From positions 806,001-870,000 of the forward strand of contig CANLLF010000001.1 in NCBI GenBank assembly GCA_947491935.1: a DNA stretch of 64,000 nt, in the 5' to 3' direction. This DNA comes from an uncultured Roseicyclus sp. (GTDB lineage: Bacteria; Pseudomonadota; Alphaproteobacteria; Rhodobacterales; Rhodobacteraceae). Position numbers and translations under genes: made by a program. Of the stretch, positions 46,222-55,457 are shown piece after piece (positions within the stretch are counted from its first letter, which is position 1; every line of letters starts with the position of its first letter). The notes below the pieces were generated by a model that was not told the origin of the DNA, did no database searches, and saw only the letters and a program-made list of their open reading frames with translations.

Positions 46222-46700
46222 TGGCAGGGCCGTCGGACAAATTCGACCCTGCGCGCGACCTTCTTCTTGAACGCGCATTGGCGGCCCCGCCCGAAAAGGT
46301 CTGGCGCTGCTGGACTGAGGCCGACCTGCTATGCCAATGGTTCACCCCGCCGCCCTGGCGCTGCGCGGAAGCCGTGGTAGATCCACGTCCCGGCGGGCGG
46401 TTCTTCACCCGCATGGCCGGCCCGGATGGAGAAGACATGCCGTCGGAGGGCTGTTTCCTGATCGTGGACGAGGGCCGGACGCTCGCCTTCACCGATGCCC
46501 TCTCGGCAGGGTTCCGGCCAACCGGCGGCGGCTTCATGACAGCGACGGTGACATTCATGCCCGACGGCACCGGCACCGCCTACAAGGTGATCGTCCGACA
46601 CGCCACGCCGGATGCGCGCGATCAACATGACGCCATGGGTTTTCAGGACGGATGGGGCACGGCCGCCGCGCAATTGGACGCTCTGGCGCGGGGCCTCTGA
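46221..46700 (+). CDS. SRPBCC (AHSA1-like) domain protein
   Basis: 159 residues. LLERALAAPPEKVWRCWTEA, LLCQWFTPPPWRCAEAVVD, RPGGRFFTRMAGPDGE and GFQDGWGTAAAQLDAL are all standard for AHSA1-type proteins. The ATG shares one base with the previous stop. Second SRPBCC protein in the ArsR-led operon. Confidence 0.85.
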   Translation: MAGPSDKFDPARDLLLERALAAPPEKVWRCWTEADLLCQWFTPPPWRCAEAVVDPRPGGRFFTRMAGPDGEDMPSEGCFLIVDEGRTLAFTDALSAGFRPTGGGFMTATVTFMPDGTGTAYKVIVRHATPDARDQHDAMGFQDGWGTAAAQLDALARGL

Positions 46701-46743
46701 TAAACCGCTTCTCGACGCCCGACAGGCGTGTCAGCTTGTCACC

Positions 46744-47700
46744 ATGTTGAGACCGACCGCCCTCGCCCTGCTCCTCTCTGGCCAACCCGCCTTTGCCTTC
46801 CCCGTTGAGAGGTGCATCAACCTCGGCGCCGCGATGGAAGCGCCGGTTGAGGGCGATTGGGGCTACGTCATCCAGCGCCGCCATATCCATGAGATCGCGA
46901 CGGCGGGCTTTGACACGATCCGCCTGCCCGTCCGCTTCCCCGCCCATTGGGATGGCCAGCGTCTGGAGCCGCAGATCCTGGCCCGCACCGATCAGATCAT
47001 CGCATGGGCCGATGCGGCAGGCCTGAACGTGATCCTCGATCTACACCATTTCACCGAGTTGAATGCGAACCCGGATGCTCATATCCCGACGCTCCACCAA
47101 ATCTGGGATGCGCTGGCCATCCACTACACCGGCGCGCCGGACAGCCTGATCTTCGAGCTGTTCAACGAGCCCGAGGGCGCTTTCACGACCGCCCGCGCGC
47201 TGCCGGTATTCGCGCAGATCACTGCGCGGCTCCGTCAGACCCACCCGGACCGCTGGATCATAACCGGTGGCGGCAACTGGAACGACCTTGATGAAATGCT
47301 GCAGATGCCTCCGCCCGATCACCGCGAGGTGCGCACGTTCCACTACTACCGGCCCTGGGCGTTCACCCACCAGCAGGCCGCATATATGGAGGATCCGCCG
47401 CCACCCACGCCCTGGGGCAGTCCGGAGGATCGCGCCACCCTCGCCGCCGACATGGGGCGGGCGGGATCGGCGGAAGGCCCGGTATTTCTGGGGGAGTTCG
47501 GCGTCTACGCCGCCACCGATCCGGACGACCGGCTGAGCTGGATTACGGCGGTGCGTGAAGCGGCCGACGCCAACGATCTGCCGTGGTGCTACTGGGGCTT
47601 CACCCAAGGGGCCGTCACCGGGTTTTCCGCCTATGACACAGCCGCGGAGCAGTGGGAGCCCGGGATGCGCGACGCGCTCCTGCCCGAACCACCGTCTTGA
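46744..47700 (+). CDS. secreted glycoside hydrolase family 5 protein
   Basis: 318 residues with a signal peptide (MLRPTALALLLSGQPAFA). A (beta/alpha)8 hydrolase of family 5 (cellulase-like): FDTIRLPVRFPAHWDG, VILDLHHFTELN, acid/base Glu142 in IFELFNEPEGAF, FHYYRPWAFTHQ and nucleophile Glu251 in VFLGEFGVYAA. Substrate (beta-glucan, mannan or other) cannot be told. It starts 43 bases after the SRPBCC gene. An inverted repeat CCGGCGCA/TGCGCCGG (47705-47734) follows its stop. Confidence 0.88.
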   Translation: MLRPTALALLLSGQPAFAFPVERCINLGAAMEAPVEGDWGYVIQRRHIHEIATAGFDTIRLPVRFPAHWDGQRLEPQILARTDQIIAWADAAGLNVILDLHHFTELNANPDAHIPTLHQIWDALAIHYTGAPDSLIFELFNEPEGAFTTARALPVFAQITARLRQTHPDRWIITGGGNWNDLDEMLQMPPPDHREVRTFHYYRPWAFTHQQAAYMEDPPPPTPWGSPEDRATLAADMGRAGSAEGPVFLGEFGVYAATDPDDRLSWITAVREAADANDLPWCYWGFTQGAVTGFSAYDTAAEQWEPGMRDALLPEPPS

Positions 47701-47826
47701 TATTCCGGCGCAGTCGCGCTTTGCTGTGCGCCGGTCATACGACGTTCCGGGGCCGCCCTCTACGCCGCATCGAGGGCCGGATGACCACCCCATTTGCGAA
47801 AAGGTAACGCGGCGGGCAATGCGCAT

Positions 47827-49236
47827 ATGACAACCCGGTTTCTTCTGAACGGAGAACCGCAAGAGGTCGAAGCCGCGCCCACGCGCACGCTTCTCGACTG
47901 GTTGCGGGACGAGGCGCGCCTGACCGGCACCAAGGAGGGTTGCAACGAGGGCGATTGCGGAGCCTGCACCGTGATGGTGACCGATCCCGACGGCAGCGCC
48001 CGTGCGCTGAACGCCTGCATCTTGTTCCTGCCCCAGTTGGACGGGCGCGCCGTGCGCACCGTGGAAGGTATCGCCGCGCCCGATGGCACCCTGCACCCGG
48101 TTCAGCAGGCCATGGTCGATCATCACGGATCGCAATGCGGCTTCTGTACCCCGGGGTTTATCGCCACCATGGCAACGGCTCATCTGAACGGGGCCACCGA
48201 CCACGAGGATCAGATCGCGGGCAATCTTTGCCGCTGCACCGGCTATGCGCCAATCCTGCGCGCTGCCCGCGCGGCGGAAACCGCCCCCGTTCCCGCCCAT
48301 ATGCGGGCGGATGCCGAAACGCTCCGCGCCGACCCCTTCCATTGGTCCGAAATACCCTCGGGGGGTGCGGGGGGCAGACAGCCCCCCGCCGCACCGACCT
48401 CGGCCGATGAGCTCGCCGATTGGTATATGGCACATCCGGACGGGACCCTGATCGCCGGCGCGACGGATGTCGGCTTGTGGGTCACCAAACAACATCGCGA
48501 TCTCGGCGAGGTTGCCTTCCTGAACCAGTGCTCTGATTTGCGGGAGATTGTCGTAGATGCGGAAACAATACGCTTCGGCGCCATGGCAAACCTCAACGAC
48601 GTTCAGGCGGAACTCGCGTCCCGCCATCCGAGCTTTGCGGAAATGATCCGCCGCTATGGGTCGGTTCAGGTGCGCAATGCAGCGACAATCGGAGGCAATA
48701 TCGCCAACGGCTCGCCCATCGGCGACACTCCACCCGCCCTGATCGCGCTCGGCGCGACGCTGCATCTGCGCAGAGGCGAGGCGCGCCGTGATCTTCCGCT
48801 GGAGGATTTCTTCCTAGATTATGGCCAACAAGACCGCGCGCCGGGCGAATTTGTCGAAGGCGTTTCGATCCCGGTTCAACCCGACCACCTGCGCGTCTAC
48901 AAGCTGTCGAAGCGGTTCGATCAGGACATCTCGGCGGTCTGCGGCGCGTTTAACCTCGCGGTCGAAGACGGCACGATCCGCACCGCCCGCATCGCCTTCG
49001 GCGGCATGGCCGGCATTCCAAAACGCGCCGCCGCCATTGAAGCCGCGCTGATCGGCCTGCCCTTCACGGACGCCACCGCACGCGCCGCTGCTCAAGCCTT
49101 CACGGAGGACTTCGCCCCGCTCACCGATATGCGCGCCTCGGCGGCGTACCGCCTGCAATCCGCGCAAAACATGCTGATCCGCTATGTCGCCGAGATGAGC
49201 GGGCAAGCAACATCGGTGCTGGAGGTACGGCTATGA
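47827..49236 (+). CDS. xdhA: xanthine dehydrogenase small (FeS/FAD) subunit
   Basis: 469 residues. An N-terminal [2Fe-2S] ferredoxin domain (C39, C44, C47, C64) and a second cluster domain (C104, C107, C135, C137 in QCGFCTPG and CRCTGYAPI) are followed by an FAD domain ([33 protein letters not shown]) and the CO_deh_flav_C tail. It passes electrons from the Mo centre to FAD/NAD. The linker (about 170-190, [17 protein letters not shown]) is encoded by a palindromic repeat-like sequence. ATGA overlap with xdhB. Confidence 0.95.
   Translation: MTTRFLLNGEPQEVEAAPTRTLLDWLRDEARLTGTKEGCNEGDCGACTVMVTDPDGSARALNACILFLPQLDGRAVRTVEGIAAPDGTLHPVQQAMVDHHGSQCGFCTPGFIATMATAHLNGATDHEDQIAGNLCRCTGYAPILRAARAAETAPVPAHMRADAETLRADPFHWSEIPSGGAGGRQPPAAPTSADELADWYMAHPDGTLIAGATDVGLWVTKQHRDLGEVAFLNQCSDLREIVVDAETIRFGAMANLNDVQAELASRHPSFAEMIRRYGSVQVRNAATIGGNIANGSPIGDTPPALIALGATLHLRRGEARRDLPLEDFFLDYGQQDRAPGEFVEGVSIPVQPDHLRVYKLSKRFDQDISAVCGAFNLAVEDGTIRTARIAFGGMAGIPKRAAAIEAALIGLPFTDATARAAAQAFTEDFAPLTDMRASAAYRLQSAQNMLIRYVAEMSGQATSVLEVRL
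48335..48392. repeat. Rhodobacterales palindromic repeat inside xdhA
   Basis: CCTTCCATTGGTCCGAAATA (48335 on) then CCCTCGGGGGGTGCGGGGGG and CAGACAGCCCCCCGC. It reads like the reverse complement of the intergenic element at 38425-38486 (TTGGCCGAAAAACTCCGGGG...GGGGCAGAGCCCCG). It contains a perfect 9-bp stem GCGGGGGGC/GCCCCCCGC (48367-48375 with 48381-48389). It is in frame and encodes the Gly/Pro-rich linker at about residues 170-188. Confidence 0.55.
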
Positions 49237-51677
49237 GCGTCCACAAGCCCCTGCCCCATGACGCCGCGCAGCTACATGTTACCGGGCGTGCCCGATATGT
49301 GGACGACATCCCCGTTTCCGCCGATTGCCTGCATCTGGCCTTTGGCCTCTCCACCGCCGCCAAGGGCCGCCTGACGGCCCTGGACCTCGACGCCGTGCGC
49401 GCGGCGCCGGGAGTGGTGGGCGTGTGGGCCGGTAATGATCTTGATCCGATCCCCGATTGCTCCCCCTCCAATCACGACGAACCGCTCCTGAGCGATGGTG
49501 CGATCCACTATGCGGGCCAACCGCTTTTCATGGTGGCCGCAACCAGCCACCTGGCGGCCCGCAAGGCCGCGACGCTTGCAAGGATGGACGTGGTCGAAGA
49601 GCCGCCGATCCTGAGCATCGATCAGGCCCGCGCGGCCGATAGTCGGTTCGAGGACGGCCCACGCATCTACACCAAGGGCGATATCGATGCGGCGCTGGAT
49701 CGAGCGGATCACGTCGTTGAGGGCACCATCGAGATCGGCGGTCAGGAGCATTTCTACCTGGAAGGCCAGGCCGCCCTCGCCCTGCCCCAGGAAGATGGCG
49801 ACATGATCGTGCACTCGTCCTCGCAGCACCCGACCGAGATCCAGCACAAGGTCGCCGATGCGTTGGGCCGCCCGATGCACACGGTCCGCGTCGAAGTGCG
49901 CCGCATGGGCGGCGGGTTCGGCGGCAAGGAAAGCCAGAGCAATCACCTGGCCATTGCCTGCGCCGTGGTTGCCGAACGAACCGGTCGACCGGTGAAGATG
50001 CGGTACGACCGCGATGATGATTTCATCGTGACCGGCAAGCGCCACGATGCGCGTATTTCCTACCGCGCCGGGTTTGACGCAGACGGGCGCTGCCTGGGCG
50101 TCGATTTCGTGCAAGACATCCGGTGTGGGTGGGCGATGGACCTGTCCCTCCCCGTGGCCGATCGCGCGATGCTGCATGCCGACAATGCCTATCTTCTGCC
50201 CGCGGCGCGGATCACCTCACACCGATGGAAGACCAACACCCAATCCGCAACGGCATTTCGTGGCTTTGGCGGGCCGCAGGGCATGGTGGGGATCGAGCGC
50301 GTTATGGATCATGCCGCCCATGCGCTCGACATGGATCCTTTGGAGCTGCGGCGCGTGAATTACTATCGGGAGGCCCCTGTCGCCGATGCCGGACCCTCCG
50401 GGGCGAGTTTTTCGGCCAAGCTGAAACAGGGTGCGCGCCTGGATACCGCCGACCTGAAGGGGCGCGGTGCGGTGCGGGTGGCCCCGGGCGCTGGCACAGC
50501 AAAGCGGTTCGGCGGCGAGCATTCGCCGGTCGCGGGAGGCGACGCACCGAACACGACACCCTACGGGATGGACGTCGAAGATTTCATCCTGAACGACATG
50601 ACCGATCGGCTTGCGGCGGACTGTGACTACGAAAACCGCAGGGCGGATATTGCAACGTGGAATGCGCGCGAGCCTGTCCTCAAGCGCGGGATCGCGCTCA
50701 CGCCCGTGAAGTTCGGGATTTCCTTCACGCTGACTCATCTGAACCAGGCAGGCGCGTTGGTGCATGTGTATCAGGACGGCTCCATCCACATTAACCATGG
50801 CGGCACCGAGATGGGGCAGGGCCTGTTTCAGAAGGTGGCGCAGGTGGCGGCCGCCCGGTTCGGCGTGCCGCTGACGCAGGTGAAGATTACCGCGACCGAT
50901 ACTGGCAAGGTGCCCAACACCTCGGCCACGGCGGCCAGTTCCGGCAGCGACCTCAACGGGATGGCGGTGAAGGCCGCCTGTGACACGCTGTGCGGGCGGA
51001 TCGCAGAGGTGGTGGCCCCCGAGTTGCAGGCCGAAGCTGCCGACGTGGTGTTCGAGGATAGGATGGTCCGTGCAGGCAGCGCGGAGATGACGTTCGAGGA
51101 AGCCGTCTCGCGCACTTATCTGGCGCGCGTTTCGCTGTCGGCCACGGGTTTCTACAAGACGCCCAGGATCGCCTGGGACCGCATCGCCGGGCAAGGCCGC
51201 CCGTTTTTTTATTTCGCCTATGGCGCGGCCTGTTCCGAAGTGGTGATCGACACGCTGACCGGCGAAAACCGCATTCTTCGCACCGATATCCTGCATGACG
51301 TGGGCCAATCCCTGAACCCGGCGCTGGATGTGGGCCAGATCCAGGGCGGCTTCGTGCAGGGCGCGGGCTGGCTGACGATGGAGGAATTGGTCTGGGACGA
51401 TAAAGGCCGCCTGCGCACCCACGCACCCTCGACCTACAAGATCCCCTGCGCCTCGGACGCGCCGGATATCTTCAACGTGGCGCTTTGGGATGGGGTCAAC
51501 CGGGAAGACACGATCTATCGCTCCAAAGCAGTGGGGGAGCCGCCCTTCATGTTGGGTATCAGCGTGTTGTCCGCCCTCGGTCAGGCCTGCGCGGCATGTG
51601 GGCCGCATTTCCCGGATTTGCAGGCACCGGCCACCGCCGAGGCGGTGCTGGCCGCCGTGTCACGCGCCCGCGGATGA
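49233..51677 (+). CDS. xdhB: xanthine dehydrogenase large (molybdopterin) subunit
   Basis: 814 residues. Substrate oxidation at a Mo-pterin centre: [35 protein letters not shown] (Mo ligand environment), [40 protein letters not shown] and the general-base Glu in [20 protein letters not shown]. Residues about 383-442, between NYYRE and [11 protein letters not shown], seem to be an extra segment compared with what I know of the family. Part of it (386-399, ASFSAKLKQ) is encoded by a copy of the Rhodobacterales repeat. Overlaps xdhA and xdhC by 4 bases each. Confidence 0.95.
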   Translation: MSVHKPLPHDAAQLHVTGRARYVDDIPVSADCLHLAFGLSTAAKGRLTALDLDAVRAAPGVVGVWAGNDLDPIPDCSPSNHDEPLLSDGAIHYAGQPLFMVAATSHLAARKAATLARMDVVEEPPILSIDQARAADSRFEDGPRIYTKGDIDAALDRADHVVEGTIEIGGQEHFYLEGQAALALPQEDGDMIVHSSSQHPTEIQHKVADALGRPMHTVRVEVRRMGGGFGGKESQSNHLAIACAVVAERTGRPVKMRYDRDDDFIVTGKRHDARISYRAGFDADGRCLGVDFVQDIRCGWAMDLSLPVADRAMLHADNAYLLPAARITSHRWKTNTQSATAFRGFGGPQGMVGIERVMDHAAHALDMDPLELRRVNYYREAPVADAGPSGASFSAKLKQGARLDTADLKGRGAVRVAPGAGTAKRFGGEHSPVAGGDAPNTTPYGMDVEDFILNDMTDRLAADCDYENRRADIATWNAREPVLKRGIALTPVKFGISFTLTHLNQAGALVHVYQDGSIHINHGGTEMGQGLFQKVAQVAAARFGVPLTQVKITATDTGKVPNTSATAASSGSDLNGMAVKAACDTLCGRIAEVVAPELQAEAADVVFEDRMVRAGSAEMTFEEAVSRTYLARVSLSATGFYKTPRIAWDRIAGQGRPFFYFAYGAACSEVVIDTLTGENRILRTDILHDVGQSLNPALDVGQIQGGFVQGAGWLTMEELVWDDKGRLRTHAPSTYKIPCASDAPDIFNVALWDGVNREDTIYRSKAVGEPPFMLGISVLSALGQACAACGPHFPDLQAPATAEAVLAAVSRARG
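50389..50430. repeat. Rhodobacterales palindromic repeat fragment inside xdhB
   Basis: GGACCCTCCGGGGCGAGTTT then TTCGGCCAAGCTGAAACAGG. The 16 bases GAGTTTTTCGGCCAAG (50405-50420) are identical to 38463-38478 in the intergenic element, and the flanks (CTCCGGGG before, TGAAA after) also correspond. It is in frame and part of a segment absent from the usual family alignment. The GGGGC...GCCCC hairpin half is not present. Confidence 0.6.
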
Positions 51678-52435
51678 GCGCCGTGCGCGTCACCATCGTG
51701 GCGGCCCGGGGCTCTGCCCCGCGGGACGCCGGCACCGCGATGCTGGTCCATCCCGACCGCATCGACGGCACGATCGGTGGCGGCGCGCTGGAATGGGAGG
51801 CGATGCGGATCGCCCGAGAGATGCTGAACGGGGATACCGCCCAAACCACCCGCACGATCGCGCTTGGCCCGGCCCTCGGCCAATGTTGCGGCGGGGCGGT
51901 AACGCTACACTTTGAGCCAGCCGAGACCCTGCCCGAGCCATTGGGCATGCCGGTTTGGATCTGGGGCGCGGGCCATGTGGGCCGTGCGCTTATCCACAGC
52001 TTATCCGCACTGCCCGATATCTCGCTCACATGGGTCGATGTCGCGGCAGAGCGGTTTCCACAGGCTGTCCCCACTAATGTCCACAGCATCGTTGCTACCG
52101 GCCCGCCTGCACTGGTGCCGCACGCACCGCCGGACGCGCATCACCTGATCCTGACATATTCCCATGACATCGACTTGGCCCTCTGCCACGCCGCTCTGAA
52201 CCACCAGTTTGCCAGCGTCGGTCTAATCGGATCAGCCACCAAATGGGCCCGCTTCCGCAAACGGCTCGGCCAGTTGGGCCACGATGATGCACAAATATCG
52301 CGCATTGATTGCCCAATTGGGGATCCATCGCTTGGCAAACAACCGCAAGCCATTGCGATTGGCGTCGCGGCACGGCTACTTGATAGGCAAATGCTGCAAG
52401 AATCGGCACTCGCGACAAGGTCTGGGGGGACATGA
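51674..52435 (+). CDS. xdhC: xanthine dehydrogenase accessory protein XdhC
   Basis: Binds and inserts the sulfurated molybdenum cofactor into XdhB. 253 residues: the N-terminal XdhC motif VAARGSAPRDAGTAMLVHPD followed by GTIGGGALEWEAMRIAREML, then a C-terminal Rossmann domain (PVWIWGAGHVGRALIHSLSA; ASVGLIGSATKWARFRKRLG). The ATG overlaps the xdhB stop. ATGA overlap with the ABC ATPase that follows. Confidence 0.94.
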   Translation: MSAVRVTIVAARGSAPRDAGTAMLVHPDRIDGTIGGGALEWEAMRIAREMLNGDTAQTTRTIALGPALGQCCGGAVTLHFEPAETLPEPLGMPVWIWGAGHVGRALIHSLSALPDISLTWVDVAAERFPQAVPTNVHSIVATGPPALVPHAPPDAHHLILTYSHDIDLALCHAALNHQFASVGLIGSATKWARFRKRLGQLGHDDAQISRIDCPIGDPSLGKQPQAIAIGVAARLLDRQMLQESALATRSGGT

Positions 52436-53976
52436 CCGCGCCACTGCTCGACATTCGCGGGCTGACCAAGGCCTATCCCGGCGTCATCGCAAATGATGAC
52501 GTTTCCTTTGCGTTGCAACGGGGCGAGGTTCACGCGCTCCTTGGGGAAAACGGTGCCGGTAAGTCGACCCTCGTCAAGATGATCTACGGCCTGGTGAAGC
52601 CCGATAGTGGCGCGATGGTTCTCAACAGCGCCCCCTACACGCCAGCCGAGCCGCGGGCCGCACGGCAATCGGGCGTGGCCATGGTGTTCCAGCATTTCAG
52701 CCTGTTTGAAGCACTTTCAGTCGCCGAGAACATCGCGCTCGGGATGGAAAATCCGCCGAAGCCGCGCGACCTCAGCGCGCGGATTCGTGAGGTGAGCCAC
52801 GCCTACGGCCTGCCGCTCGACCCCGAAAGCCTTGTGGGCGATCTGTCGGCGGGCGAACGCCAGCGGGTAGAGATCATCCGGTGCCTGCTGCAGGATCCGC
52901 AGCTTCTGATCATGGACGAACCGACCTCCGTTCTGACGCCGCAAGAGGTGGAGATCCTGTTCCACACCCTGCGCAAGCTGAGCGCGGAGGGCACCGCGAT
53001 CCTTTACATTTCTCACAAGCTTGAGGAAATCCGCGCCCTCTGCGATGCCGCCACGATCCTGCGCCTGGGCAAGGTGGTGGGGGAATGCACGCCCGCGGAC
53101 GTATCTGCCGCCGAGATGGCCGAAATGATGGTGGGCAAATCCCTTGCCGTCCCGGCCCGGGATGCAACCGAGCCGGGGGATACGCTCTTGGCCGTTGAAA
53201 ACCTCTCGCTGCCAGCCGTGAACGCGTTCGGAACCTCGCTGAAGGAGATCAAGCTGAACCTCAGGGCGGGGGAAGTGTTGGGGATCGGCGGTGTCGCTGG
53301 AAACGGGCAGGATGAGCTCCTCGCGGTTTTGTCGGGCGAACGCAGAACACCCCCCGGCACCGTCCAGTTTCAGGGCCGCGATGTGGGCACTGAAGGGCCG
53401 AACACCCGCCGGGCTGGCGGATTGTTGTCCGCCCCCGAGGAACGCCTCGGCCACGCTGCGGCGCCCGACATGAGCCTGACCGAAAACGCCGTTCTCACCG
53501 GCCAATCCCGTAAAGGCCTTGCCAAGGGGGGCTTTATCGGGTGGTCCCGCGCGCGCAGCTTTGCCGATGATATCATTGCGCAATTCGATGTCCGTACACC
53601 GGGAAATGCCACGGCCGCCCGTGCGCTGTCGGGTGGCAATCTGCAGAAGTTCGTCATCGGGCGAGAGATCTTGCAAGATCCGGTTGTGCTGGTCGTCAAC
53701 CAACCCACTTGGGGGGTCGATGCCTCCGCCGCCGCGGACATTCGGCAGGCGCTCCTGAACCTCGCCCAGAACGGGGCGGGTGTGATCGTGATCAGCCAGG
53801 ATCTCGATGAGCTTCTGGAAATCTCGGACCGGTTCTGCGCCCTGAACGAAGGCCGCCTGTCCGAACCGCGCCCGGCCCGCGGCCTGTCGATGGAAGAGAT
53901 CGGCCTGATGCTTGGCGGCGCCCACGGCATGGCAGAGGCGCATCTTGAAGAACTGCATCCCGAGGCCAATTCATGA
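52432..53976 (+). CDS. ABC transporter ATP-binding protein (BMP/nucleoside-type importer)
   Basis: A 514-residue fused double ATPase. First half: Walker A LLGENGAGKSTLVKMIYGLV, signature VGDLSAGERQRVEIIRCLLQ, Walker B LLIMDEPTSVLTPQEVEILF. Second half: degenerate Walker A GGVAGNGQDELLAVLSGE, signature ALSGGNLQKFVIGREILQDP, Walker B VLVVNQPTWGVDASAAADIR. This layout is typical of sugar/nucleoside ABC importers such as YufO/NupO. Overlaps xdhC and the permease by 4 bases each, so it belongs to the purine module. Confidence 0.93.
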   Translation: MTAPLLDIRGLTKAYPGVIANDDVSFALQRGEVHALLGENGAGKSTLVKMIYGLVKPDSGAMVLNSAPYTPAEPRAARQSGVAMVFQHFSLFEALSVAENIALGMENPPKPRDLSARIREVSHAYGLPLDPESLVGDLSAGERQRVEIIRCLLQDPQLLIMDEPTSVLTPQEVEILFHTLRKLSAEGTAILYISHKLEEIRALCDAATILRLGKVVGECTPADVSAAEMAEMMVGKSLAVPARDATEPGDTLLAVENLSLPAVNAFGTSLKEIKLNLRAGEVLGIGGVAGNGQDELLAVLSGERRTPPGTVQFQGRDVGTEGPNTRRAGGLLSAPEERLGHAAAPDMSLTENAVLTGQSRKGLAKGGFIGWSRARSFADDIIAQFDVRTPGNATAARALSGGNLQKFVIGREILQDPVVLVVNQPTWGVDASAAADIRQALLNLAQNGAGVIVISQDLDELLEISDRFCALNEGRLSEPRPARGLSMEEIGLMLGGAHGMAEAHLEELHPEANS

Positions 53977-55058
53977 TCCGCCTCGAAAAACGCCCCACGC
54001 CGTCCCGCATCTGGGCGCTGAGCACACCGATCATCGCGGTGGTCCTGACGATGATTGCGGGCGGCGCAATGTTCGCGGCTCTGGGCCAGGACCCGTTCGA
54101 GACCATCAGGATCATCTTCTGGGATCCGCTCTTTCACGAACGCTTCGCATCGTTCTCGCGCCCGCAACTGCTTGTCAAAGCGGGCCCTCTGATCCTTATC
54201 GCAATCGGCCTCAGCCTCGGGTTCCGGGCCGGGATCTGGAACATCGGAGCCGAGGGGCAATACATTGTGGGCGCCATCGCCGGGGCGGCGTTCGGGCTCG
54301 CCTTCTACCCGTCGGAGTCACCGCTCATTTTCCCGGGCATGGTCATTGCGGGCCTGATAGGAGGGACGCTTTGGGCGATGATTCCGGCGCTCCTGAAGGT
54401 CTTCGCCAATACCAACGAGATCCTCGTGTCCCTCCTTCTGGTCTACGTGGCCGAGGCCATGCTGGCCTCTGCCGCGACGGGCTGGCTCAGGAACCCCGAC
54501 GGTCAGGGCTTTCCCGGGTCCCGCAACCTCGCGCGGCATGCGGGTACGGACAATCCGGAGCTTTTTGCGGGCACCGGCATGCATTGGGGCGTTCTGGCGG
54601 CCTTCGTAGCCGTGATCGCGGCCTATGTCCTGTTCCAGCGCCACGTGCTCGGCTACCAGATCAAGCTGGCCGGTCAGGCACCCCGCGCGGCGCGTTTTTC
54701 GGGCGTGAACCCCGGTCGGCTGATCATCCTGTGCCTCGGCGTATCCGGCGCGCTTGCGGGTGCGGCAGGCCTCTTTGAGGTGTCCGGACCCGCCGGCCAG
54801 ATCACGATCGATTTCAATTCCGGCTACGGCTTCACCGCAATCATCGTGGCATTTCTGGGCCGCCTGAACCCGATCGGCATCCTCTTTGCAGGTCTCCTGA
54901 TGGCGCTGACCTATATCGGCGGAGAGTTGGCGCAGCTTCTGCTGCAGGTCCCGGCCCCGGCGATCCAGGCGTTCCAGGGCATGCTTCTGTTCTTCCTTCT
55001 CGCGCTTGATGTGCTGTCGAATTATCGGCTGCGTTGGGCAAAGGAGGGGGTCGCATGA
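53973..55058 (+). CDS. ABC transporter permease (BMP/nucleoside-type)
   Basis: 361 residues, about ten transmembrane segments, BPD_transp_2 family: GPLILIAIGLSLGFRAGIWN and IGAEGQYIVGAIAGAAFGLA are the family's N-terminal pattern, and FTAIIVAFLGRLNPIGILFA its C-terminal one. It forms the membrane channel with the second permease at 55458. ATGA overlaps on both sides. Confidence 0.92.
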   Translation: MIRLEKRPTPSRIWALSTPIIAVVLTMIAGGAMFAALGQDPFETIRIIFWDPLFHERFASFSRPQLLVKAGPLILIAIGLSLGFRAGIWNIGAEGQYIVGAIAGAAFGLAFYPSESPLIFPGMVIAGLIGGTLWAMIPALLKVFANTNEILVSLLLVYVAEAMLASAATGWLRNPDGQGFPGSRNLARHAGTDNPELFAGTGMHWGVLAAFVAVIAAYVLFQRHVLGYQIKLAGQAPRAARFSGVNPGRLIILCLGVSGALAGAAGLFEVSGPAGQITIDFNSGYGFTAIIVAFLGRLNPIGILFAGLLMALTYIGGELAQLLLQVPAPAIQAFQGMLLFFLLALDVLSNYRLRWAKEGVA

Positions 55059-55399
55059 CACTCGCTTACCTCGACCGTCATATCACCTCCATCTGTATCG
55101 GTGCGGTCGCGGCCATTGCCCTCCTGCTGGCCGTCGAAGTTGCGCTGGCTGGCGGCTGGATACTCTTGCCCATCGGCATTGCTGTCCTTGTATGGTTGGT
55201 CTTCCGGCCGTTGATCGTCGCCAAGATCATCGCGACACTGCGTGGGCATGGCGCTGCAAGCGTCACCATGAAATGGCCTCGCTTCAACTGGCTCGCTATT
55301 GGCCTGACGATGATCGCATCACTCGCTCTCGCGGTCATGCTGGGATGGACGGACAGTGCGGCGCAACTGCGCAACACTCTTTTCGGGGGTGCGCCATGA
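55055..55399 (+). CDS. small membrane protein between two ABC permeases
   Basis: 114 residues starting MTLAYLDRHITSICIGAVAA in an ATGA overlap with the upstream permease stop. Three transmembrane helices (about 11-31, 35-55 and 77-97) joined by short basic loops (KIIATLRGHGAASVTMKWPR). No family recognised. Its position inside the importer operon suggests an accessory or assembly role, but that is inference. A 58-base gap separates it from the second permease. Confidence 0.72.
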   Translation: MTLAYLDRHITSICIGAVAAIALLLAVEVALAGGWILLPIGIAVLVWLVFRPLIVAKIIATLRGHGAASVTMKWPRFNWLAIGLTMIASLALAVMLGWTDSAAQLRNTLFGGAP

Positions 55400-55457
55400 C
55401 CCACCCCACAAAACGCTGTCTGTCCGGCCCGCTCCACCCCCGGCAGGGAAAGGCTCA

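Noticed and set aside
47041-48765. A 574-codon minus-strand open frame opposite the GH5 gene and xdhA
   Set aside because: It spans parts of two real genes and the intergenic space in antisense, with low-complexity composition.
51700-51730. GGGGCTCTGCCCCG at the start of xdhC as another copy of the palindromic repeat
   Set aside because: It encodes the native XdhC motif RGSAPRDAG, conserved in the family, and lacks the GAGTTTTTCGGCCAAG part; the resemblance is probably chance.
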